This document shows positions 57,997 through 64,000 of a stretch of DNA of 64,000 nucleotides, piece after piece. The notes beneath the pieces are model-generated. The model saw nothing but the letters and a program-made list of their open reading frames with translations, did not search any database and was not told where the DNA came from. Every line of letters starts with the position of its first letter. Position 1 is the stretch's first letter. The position numbers and the translations under genes are program-made. Origin of the DNA: Microbulbifer halophilus (lineage in GTDB: Bacteria; Pseudomonadota; Gammaproteobacteria; Pseudomonadales; Cellvibrionaceae); assembly GCF_026183675.1 (NCBI RefSeq), contig NZ_JAPIVK010000013.1, forward strand, positions 1 through 64,000, given 5' to 3'.

Positions 57997-58011
57997 AACT
58001 GCCGTTATACT
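57984..58011 (+). promoter_or_regulatory. Sigma-70 promoter of rho
   Basis: TTGCAG (57984-57989), 16 bases, then TATACT (58006-58011). Both boxes are close to consensus. Transcription would start near 58018, leaving a leader of about 310 bases before rho. Confidence 0.6.
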
Positions 58012-58331
58012 GCCTGATATCTTGAAACTATTCAGACGAGTCGGATATCAAACTAGCGACGACGAGCTGACTGAAGACGCCCCTCCGCACGGTCATTGAC
58101 CATCCCCGGCGCGCAAACTCCTCGAGTTGAACTTTCCGCTTCAGAGCTGCCCAGCTGATGGCTGGCACAGCGCGGTTTGTGAGCTCCCATGAGCGTTGTG
58201 CAAACGGGAGGAGCCGGCATTGCGGTAACCGTCACGGCGGAAAAGCGATTTTTGTCATATTTCCAACCCCTCCTCAAATGTTTCGGCGCGTCCGCGCCAA
58301 TTGACAACGAAACCTCAATAAAGCAATTGGT

Positions 58332-59591
58332 ATGAATCTCTCCGAATTAAAAACCAAACCCATTGAAGAACTGATTGAAATCGCCAAAGGCATGGGCCTC
58401 GAGAACCTGGCCCGCTCGCGCAAGCAGGACATCATCTTCAATATCCTCAAGCGCCACGCCAAAAGCGGTGAAGACATCTACGGTGACGGCGTTCTCGAAA
58501 TTCTCCAGGACGGTTTTGGTTTTTTGCGATCCGCCGACTCCTCCTACCTGGCGGGCCCGGATGATATCTACGTCTCGCCCAGCCAGATCCGGCGCTTCAA
58601 CCTGCGCACCGGTGACTCCATTGCCGGCAAGATCCGGCCACCGAAGGAGGGCGAACGCTACTTCGCGTTGCTGAAAGTCGCCGAGATCAATTTCGACAAG
58701 CCCGAAAACGCGCGCAGCAAGATCCTCTTCGAAAACCTCACCCCCCTCTTCCCCAACGATCGCCTGGCCCTCGAATGTGGCAACGGCTCCTCCGAAGACC
58801 TGATCGGCCGCATCATCGACCTGGTGGCCCCCATCGGCAAGGGCCAGCGCGGCCTGATCGTGGCGCCACCCAAGGCGGGCAAGACCATCATGTTGCAGAA
58901 CATGGCCCAGGCCATCACCCGCAACAATCCCGAGTGCCACCTGATCGTGCTGCTGATCGACGAACGCCCGGAAGAGGTTACCGAGATGCAGCGCTCCGTG
59001 CGCGGCGAGGTGGTGGCCTCCACCTTCGATGAGCCGCCGGCGCGCCACGTACAGGTGGCGGAGATGGTGATCGAGAAGGCCAAGCGCCTGGTGGAGCACA
59101 AGAAGGACGTGGTGATCCTGCTGGACTCCATCACCCGCCTGGCGCGCGCCTACAACACCACCGTGCCCAGCTCCGGCAAGGTGCTGACCGGCGGTGTGGA
59201 CGCCCATGCGCTGGAGCGCCCCAAGCGCTTCTTCGGCGCGGCGCGCAACATCGAGGAGGGTGGCAGCCTGTCCATCATCGCCACCGCGCTGGTGGACACC
59301 GGCTCGAAGATGGACGAGGTGATCTTCGAGGAGTTCAAGGGCACCGGCAACATGGAGCTGCAACTGGACCGCAAGATCGCCGAGAAGCGTATCTACCCGG
59401 CCATCAACGTGCGCCGCTCCGGCACCCGCCGCGAGGAGCTGCTGATGCCGGAGGGCGAACTGCAGCGGGTCTGGATCCTGCGCAAGCTGCTGCACGATAT
59501 GGAAGATATGGCCGCGACCGAGTTCCTGATCGACAAGCTGAAGGGCTTCAAGACCAACGACGAATTCTTCCTGTCCATGAAACGGAAATAA
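58332..59591 (+). CDS. rho: Transcription termination factor Rho
   Basis: The product has 419 residues, the same as Escherichia coli Rho. N-terminal helix bundle ([39 protein letters not shown]), the cold-shock-like RNA site ([18 protein letters not shown]), Walker A APPKAGKT, Walker [18 protein letters not shown], the Q/R loops and the C-terminal ATPase end are intact. Hexameric RNA-dependent ATPase that ends transcription. Confidence 0.98.
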   Translation: MNLSELKTKPIEELIEIAKGMGLENLARSRKQDIIFNILKRHAKSGEDIYGDGVLEILQDGFGFLRSADSSYLAGPDDIYVSPSQIRRFNLRTGDSIAGKIRPPKEGERYFALLKVAEINFDKPENARSKILFENLTPLFPNDRLALECGNGSSEDLIGRIIDLVAPIGKGQRGLIVAPPKAGKTIMLQNMAQAITRNNPECHLIVLLIDERPEEVTEMQRSVRGEVVASTFDEPPARHVQVAEMVIEKAKRLVEHKKDVVILLDSITRLARAYNTTVPSSGKVLTGGVDAHALERPKRFFGAARNIEEGGSLSIIATALVDTGSKMDEVIFEEFKGTGNMELQLDRKIAEKRIYPAINVRRSGTRREELLMPEGELQRVWILRKLLHDMEDMAATEFLIDKLKGFKTNDEFFLSMKRK

Positions 59592-59823
59592 ATTCCATTT
59601 TGTAATGGCGGCGGAATTGTCGGTTTTGCGTCGAATTCCGTTGCAAAGGCGAGTCTTTCGGCATATAAAGTTCCACATTGTGGCGCCGGATGTGTACAGA
59701 CGACGCCCGACCGAATTGGCCCAGGGTTTTCCCGCGAGGGGCCAATCTCAGGTGGATGATCTGGTGGAGCTGGTTATCCATTTGTGACTGCACGACAGCC
59801 CACGTATCTAGTGAGAACTTTTT

Positions 59824-60093
59824 GTGAATATCTATATTGGAAATCTGGCCTACGCGGTAACCTCCGACGAACTGCACGAAGCATTCGGCGAATTCGGAGA
59901 AATCTCTCGGGCTACCGTAATCACCGACCGTGAGACTGGCCGCTCTAAAGGCTTCGGTTTCGTAGAAATGCCGAATGACGACGAAGCGCGTCAGGCGATC
60001 GAAGAAATGAACGACAAGCCGCTGTCTGGCCGTAACATCCGTGTTAACGAAGCCAAGCCGCGCGAAGATCGTCCGCGTCGCCCCCGTTTCTAA
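59824..60093 (+). CDS. Small RRM-type RNA-binding protein
   Basis: The product has 89 residues, one RNA recognition motif: RNP2 IYIGNL, RNP1 KGFGFVEM, and a basic tail KPREDRPRRPRF. Such proteins are often cold-induced in proteobacteria and cyanobacteria and bind single-stranded RNA. GTG start; the 230-base leader between rho and this gene could hold thermal control but I see no motif. Its codon use is less GC-biased than that of its neighbours, as expected of a highly expressed gene. A strong terminator follows. Confidence 0.9.
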   Translation: MNIYIGNLAYAVTSDELHEAFGEFGEISRATVITDRETGRSKGFGFVEMPNDDEARQAIEEMNDKPLSGRNIRVNEAKPREDRPRRPRF

Positions 60094-60115
60094 GCTGCCG
60101 GCAGCTTGAGAATTT

Positions 60116-60145
60116 AACGGCTGCGGCACCCGCCGCAGCCGTTTT
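60116..60145 (+). terminator. Rho-independent terminator of the RRM gene
   Basis: AACGGCTGCGGC (60116-60127) pairs with GCCGCAGCCGTT (60132-60143), then TT. A second palindrome, AAGCTGCCGGCAGCTT at 60093-60108, starts within the stop codon. Confidence 0.8.
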
Positions 60146-60237
60146 ACAAACCGCCTCCCCCTCTGCTCCCCGATCCGGGGTGCCATTCCCCGTTTTGTCT
60201 TTTACACTGCGCACTGATTCCCTGACCCTGTGCCCGT

Positions 60238-61704
60238 ATGAAATACAAAGACCTGCGCGATTTTATCCGGCTGCTGGAAAAGCGAGGCCTGTTAAAGCGC
60301 ATCTCCCAGCCCGTAGACCCGAACCTGGAAATGACCGAGATCGCCGACCGCGTGTTGCGCACCGGCGGCCCGGCGCTGCTGTTTGAAAACCCGGTGGGTT
60401 CCGCGACCCCGGTACTCGCCAACCTCTTCGGTACCCCGGAACGGGTAGCCCTGGGCATGGGTCGCGAGAGTGTCGGTGAGCTGCGCGAAGTGGGCGAGCT
60501 GCTCGCCTTCCTCAAGGAGCCGCAGCCGCCGGAGAACCTGCGCGACGCCTGGGAGAAGCTGCCGGTGTTCAGGCAGGTGCTGAATATGGGGCCGAAGGTG
60601 GTCGGTGCGGCGCCCTGCCAGCAGGTGGAAATCACCGGCGACAACGTGGACCTGAACCGGCTGCCGATCCAGACCTGCTGGCCCGGCGATGCCGCGCCCC
60701 TGGTTACCTGGCCGTTGGTGGTCACCCGCGGGCCGGAGAAGAAGCGACAGAACCTGGGTATTTACCGGATGCAACTGATCGGCCGCAACCGGCTGATCAT
60801 GCGCTGGCTGTCCCACCGCGGCGGGGCCCTGGATTTCCGCGACTGGTGCCGCGAGAATCCGGGCAAACCCTGCCCGGTGGCCGTGGCCCTGGGGGCCGAC
60901 CCAGCCACGATTCTCGGCGCCGTGACACCGGTGCCGGATACCCTGTCGGAATACGCCTTCGCCGGCCTGCTGCGCGGCGACAAGACGGAAGTCGCGGATG
61001 CCACCCTCAGCGACCTGCAGGTACCGGCCAGTGCCGAGTATGTACTGGAGGGCTTTATCCATCCGGACGACACCGCCGCAGAGGGGCCCTACGGCGATCA
61101 CACCGGCTACTACAACGAGGTGGAACACTTCCCGGTGTTCACCGTGGAAAAGATCACCCACCGCAAAGACCCCATCTACCACAGCACCTACACCGGACGC
61201 CCGCCGGACGAGCCGGCGGTACTGGGCGAGGCGCTGAACGAAGTCTTCGTGCCCATCCTGAAAAAGCAGTTTCCGGAAATCGTCGACTTCTACCTGCCGC
61301 CGGAGGGCTGCTCCTACCGCCTGGCCGTGGTCACCATGAAAAAGCAGTACCCGGGCCACGCCAAGCGGGTGATGATGGGGGTCTGGTCCTTCCTGCGCCA
61401 GTTCATGTACACCAAGTTCGTGATCGTCGCCGACGACGACGTCAACGCGCGTGACTGGAAGGATGTGATCTGGGCCATGACCACTCGCATGGACCCGGTG
61501 CGCGACACGGTGACGGTGGAAAATACCCCCATCGACTACCTGGACTTCGCCTCGCCGGTGTCCGGCCTGGGTTCCAAAATGGGCCTGGATGCCACCAACA
61601 AATGGCCGGGCGAGACCAGCCGCGAGTGGGGTCGGCCCATCGAACGGGACCCGGAGGTGGTCAAGCGTATCGACGACCTCTGGCCCGAGTTGGGTCTGGA
61701 GTAA
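60238..61704 (+). CDS. ubiD: 4-hydroxy-3-polyprenylbenzoate decarboxylase UbiD
   Basis: The product has 488 residues, normal length. [21 protein letters not shown] begins the family, and the prenylated-FMN/Mn site region is seen in [19 protein letters not shown], the catalytic Glu/Arg area [16 protein letters not shown] and [15 protein letters not shown]. It decarboxylates the ubiquinone precursor and needs prenyl-FMN from UbiX (not in the window). It joins ubiK as a second ubiquinone gene here. Confidence 0.96.
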   Translation: MKYKDLRDFIRLLEKRGLLKRISQPVDPNLEMTEIADRVLRTGGPALLFENPVGSATPVLANLFGTPERVALGMGRESVGELREVGELLAFLKEPQPPENLRDAWEKLPVFRQVLNMGPKVVGAAPCQQVEITGDNVDLNRLPIQTCWPGDAAPLVTWPLVVTRGPEKKRQNLGIYRMQLIGRNRLIMRWLSHRGGALDFRDWCRENPGKPCPVAVALGADPATILGAVTPVPDTLSEYAFAGLLRGDKTEVADATLSDLQVPASAEYVLEGFIHPDDTAAEGPYGDHTGYYNEVEHFPVFTVEKITHRKDPIYHSTYTGRPPDEPAVLGEALNEVFVPILKKQFPEIVDFYLPPEGCSYRLAVVTMKKQYPGHAKRVMMGVWSFLRQFMYTKFVIVADDDVNARDWKDVIWAMTTRMDPVRDTVTVENTPIDYLDFASPVSGLGSKMGLDATNKWPGETSREWGRPIERDPEVVKRIDDLWPELGLE

Positions 61705-61743
61705 CAGGTGTCAATTGTAGCCGCCGGTTCTGTGGGAGTATTT

Positions 61744-62229
61744 ATGTCGGAGTTATCCATACGGGAAGCAAATGTCGCAGACGCAGCACTGATCCTGCGC
61801 TTTGTCAGGGAGCTGGCGGTCTACGAGAAGGCCGAACACGAAGTCCGGGCCACGGAGCAGATGATCGCCGAGTCCATTGTCGGCGAGACTTCCACTACCC
61901 ATGCGCTGATCTGCGAGCGCGATGGCGAGCCGATCGGCTTCGCGGTCTACTTCTTCAACTACTCCACCTGGCTGGGGAAAAACGGCCTCTACCTGGAGGA
62001 TCTCTACGTGACTCCCGACGCGCGGGGCTCCGGCGCCGGCAAGGCTTTGCTCAGGCAATTGGCAAAGATCGCCGTGGAGCGGGACTGCGGCCGTTTCGAG
62101 TGGAGCGTGCTGGATTGGAACCGGCCGGCGATCGATTTCTACGAATCCCTGGGGGCGGAGCCGCAGAGCGAGTGGATCGGCTATCGCCTGACCGGGCAGG
62201 CGCTGCGGGATCTGGCCGCGGCGGATTAA
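61744..62229 (+). CDS. GNAT acetyltransferase, SSAT-like
   Basis: The product has 161 residues. SIREANVADAALILRFVRELAVYEK and GLYLEDLYVTPDARGSGAGKALLRQLAKIAVERDCGRFEWSVLDWNRPAIDFYESLGA follow the spermidine/diamine acetyltransferase-like branch of GNATs. Start at 61744 with GGGAG six bases upstream. Substrate open, an amine being likely. Its stop overlaps the stop of the convergent CadC-like gene (TTAA). Confidence 0.88.
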   Translation: MSELSIREANVADAALILRFVRELAVYEKAEHEVRATEQMIAESIVGETSTTHALICERDGEPIGFAVYFFNYSTWLGKNGLYLEDLYVTPDARGSGAGKALLRQLAKIAVERDCGRFEWSVLDWNRPAIDFYESLGAEPQSEWIGYRLTGQALRDLAAAD

Positions 62230-64000
62230 TCGAAAGAGACCCGGACCAGGTTGCTCTCCGCCAGCAGTGAGCGCACGGCGAGCATGCGCGCGCCGTCCGG
62301 GTGCAAATCGAAATTGAGGCGGAAGCGGTTCTTCGCCAGCAGTTTCCGCTGCGTTTCACCACTCTGTAGATGCACCCTGGTCATATAGGCGTCGTTGCCG
62401 CTGTGTTCCGTGTAGTAGAGCCAGCCCCGGTGCACCTGCCAGCGGTTGGGGATTGCGGAAGGCAGGGTGGCGACCTGGCGCACCGCCGCGCCCCTGTCGA
62501 TCAGCCAGGCGCGGCGCTCGGTGTCCACCGCCAGCATCTGCGAGCCCGCCACTGCCTGTGCGGCGGTATAGCCGGCAATCAGCGCTGTCTGCCGGTCGCC
62601 CGCGATCTCGTGGCGGTAGAGGGTGGGTTTTCCCTTTTCGCTTTTCGAGTAGAGGACGGCGGTACCGTCGGCACTCCAGCCGGGCGGGCCGGCGAGGTCC
62701 ATCTCCGTCGTCAGGTAGCGCAGTTGCCGCGCCGCGAGATCGAACAGGAAAACGCGTTTGTCGACAAGCCCGGTCAGGTAGGTGTCGTCCGGGTCTATGG
62801 CGAGTGATCGGACCCTGGCCGCCGCCGGCAGGGACAGAGTCGTCTCCGTGCCCGCCTTGTCACTCTGTCGCTGCAGCAGCACCGCATCCTCCCGGCGCGA
62901 GACGAAATACAGGCTCTCGCCGTCGGCGCTGTAGAGCGGAAAGTCCTCGGCGCCGGGCAGGTCGAAGTGATCGGTGGACATCAGTGGCCCGCCGTCGAAC
63001 GGATCGGGTGCTTCCTGCAGGTCGAGGAAGTTGCCGTTGTGTCGCCGCATCAGATAGCAGTCGGGACCGCACTGGAAGAAGGCGTCGTTGATAGTGCGGC
63101 TGGGGTTATTCAGGGCCGTGAAGTCGTCTTCCGCCAGGTGATATGCCAGCAGCTCGCCGTCGAAGCTGGACAGCACCAGGCTCCCGCCATCCGCACGCCA
63201 GGCGAGCCTGTCGGGATGCCCCGGCAATATGCGGCTGTGCAGCAGGCTACCGGTGGGATTGTCGACGATCAGCAGCTCCCGTTTTCCCGGTTCCACACCG
63301 CGCAGCAGCGCCAGCATAGCGCCGTCCCCGGATTCCCGGGCGAAGAAATCGCCCACGCCGCCGACATTGGGTGCAGTGAGCTGCTCGATATCGCCGGTGT
63401 CCAACTGCAGCCGCCAGATACCCTGGGGCAGTTGCGGGCGGTATTCGTCCTTCAGGTAAACGGCGCGCTCTGCCCTGGACCAGCCGAGCAGGTACTTGTC
63501 GGCGGTGGCGGCGGTCGGCAGGGTTTGCGGGGCCCGGATGCCCGTCCGCGGATCGAAGCGGGCGAGGAAGTGCTGTCTTTCCCCGGCAACGCTGCGGGTG
63601 TAGACCAGCTCGTCGCCGTCCGGCGACCAGTGGGCGTTGGCGTAGTTGGCAGCGTCCCAGGTCAGTCGCTGCACCCGACCGCTGTCGAGATTCTTGGTAT
63701 AGAGCTGCAGCAGATCGTCCTTGTTGGCCCGGTGTGAAAACAGCAGCCTGCGGGTGACGGAATTGAAATCGGGGCTGAGCTCGGAGCCGGACAGCTGGGT
63801 CAGGGGCTCGACGGTGGCGGGGGAGCCGGGTTCTTCGGCAAACCGGCCCCACAGCAGGCCGGCAGCTGTGAGCAGCGCCGCCACCAGGGCGGCTGCAGCG
63901 ACTACTCCGCGGCGCGGGCCGCGATAGCGACTTGGGCGCGTTTCCCGGCAGGGAGCGATCATCGCGTATCCCTTCAGCGGCAGGGTTCTGATATAGCGCG
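62226..64000 (-). CDS. CadC/ToxR-like membrane regulator with PD40 propeller (N terminus cut by window end)
   Basis: At least 590 residues. The frame stays open to the window edge, and its first visible residues YIRTLPLKGYAMIAP match the end of an OmpR-type winged helix (YI.TvprkGYrlia), so the DNA-binding domain lies mostly outside. A single membrane helix follows (GVVAAAALVAALLTAAGLLWG), then a long periplasmic region of TolB/PD40-type propeller repeats (SPDFNSVTRRLLFSHR, NAHWSPDGDELVYTRS, PGWSADGTAVLYSKSEKGKPTLY). These one-component regulators sense outside the membrane. An ATG at 63962 is internal and not the start. The target is unknown. Confidence 0.8.
   Translation of the reverse strand, partial: RYIRTLPLKGYAMIAPCRETRPSRYRGPRRGVVAAAALVAALLTAAGLLWGRFAEEPGSPATVEPLTQLSGSELSPDFNSVTRRLLFSHRANKDDLLQLYTKNLDSGRVQRLTWDAANYANAHWSPDGDELVYTRSVAGERQHFLARFDPRTGIRAPQTLPTAATADKYLLGWSRAERAVYLKDEYRPQLPQGIWRLQLDTGDIEQLTAPNVGGVGDFFARESGDGAMLALLRGVEPGKRELLIVDNPTGSLLHSRILPGHPDRLAWRADGGSLVLSSFDGELLAYHLAEDDFTALNNPSRTINDAFFQCGPDCYLMRRHNGNFLDLQEAPDPFDGGPLMSTDHFDLPGAEDFPLYSADGESLYFVSRREDAVLLQRQSDKAGTETTLSLPAAARVRSLAIDPDDTYLTGLVDKRVFLFDLAARQLRYLTTEMDLAGPPGWSADGTAVLYSKSEKGKPTLYRHEIAGDRQTALIAGYTAAQAVAGSQMLAVDTERRAWLIDRGAAVRQVATLPSAIPNRWQVHRGWLYYTEHSGNDAYMTRVHLQSGETQRKLLAKNRFRLNFDLHPDGARMLAVRSLLAESNLVRVSFD

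Larger units (their letters stand above)
57958..58331 (+). other. rho leader and promoter region
   Basis: This 374-base gap holds a hairpin and a promoter (listed separately), then about 320 transcribed bases before the rho ATG. Several short palindromic stretches lie around 58160-58215. rho mRNAs carry long leaders for autogenous control in other bacteria, so this may be one; I cannot identify a specific motif. Confidence 0.45.

Overview
The window is a 64-kb piece of a high-GC gammaproteobacterial chromosome. The gene order around cyaY-lptM-lysA-dapF-DUF484, argH-algZ-algR, pilT/pilU-yggS-proC-yggT, metX-metW-DUF4426-rdgB-hemW and trxA-rho-ubiD is that of Pseudomonas and its marine relatives. 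A Cellvibrionales-type organism such as Microbulbifer is my best guess. This is an inference from gene content (outer-membrane TonB receptor, TorF-family porin, M16 lipoprotein peptidase, AlgZR, PilT/PilU, a SutA-like tail) and not from a marker gene; no rRNA is present.

Layout. 1-9300: tail of a probable GNAT gene with a coupled small ORF, an M16 zinc-peptidase lipoprotein, a MORN-repeat/caspase-like lipoprotein, PhoD and a TonB receptor. 9300-16600: a 165-bp element with inverted termini, PhzF-like protein, mtgA, selD, tRNA-Arg(CCG), cytochrome c5, rep and an MmyB-type regulator. 16660-23300: a permease, DUF3565-yaiI, two GNATs, a D-cysteine desulfhydrase-like enzyme, a subclass B3 metallo-beta-lactamase and a GDPD. 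23300-25640: a lower-GC accessory block with a Tse2-like toxin/antitoxin-like pair and a DUF4303 gene. 25640-31500: comM, ubiK and a nitrogen cluster porin-glnK-amtB-glnK behind a recognisable sigma-54 promoter and two NtrC-like sites, then a SutA-like gene. 31500-41400: DesR/DesK-like two-component system with a TPR protein, then the lysine-biosynthesis cluster, cyaY, argH and algZR. 41400-46950: an SDR, pilU, pilT, yggS, proC and yggT. 47000-52960: an accessory insertion between yggT and metX with a dynamin-like GTPase, a PLP-decarboxylase-fold protein that has lost its lysine, an AT-rich decayed stretch, a class I HMG-CoA reductase and an Ogt-type methyltransferase. 53150-64000: metX-metW-DUF4426-rdgB-hemW, trxA, rho, an RRM protein, ubiD, a GNAT and the C-terminal bulk of a CadC-like membrane regulator that runs off the window.

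Most of the window is ordinary housekeeping. The parts that repay attention are: (i) the Tse2-like gene with its 78-codon partner; (ii) the yggT-metX insertion with a stand-alone HMG-CoA reductase and a divergent pseudo-decarboxylase; (iii) the MORN/caspase-like lipoprotein; (iv) the chromosomal B3 beta-lactamase; (v) two structured intergenic elements, one with 19-bp inverted termini and one with a perfect 24-bp inverted repeat; and (vi) the sigma-54/NtrC architecture in front of the duplicated PII genes. All calls are from reading motifs; no database search was possible.
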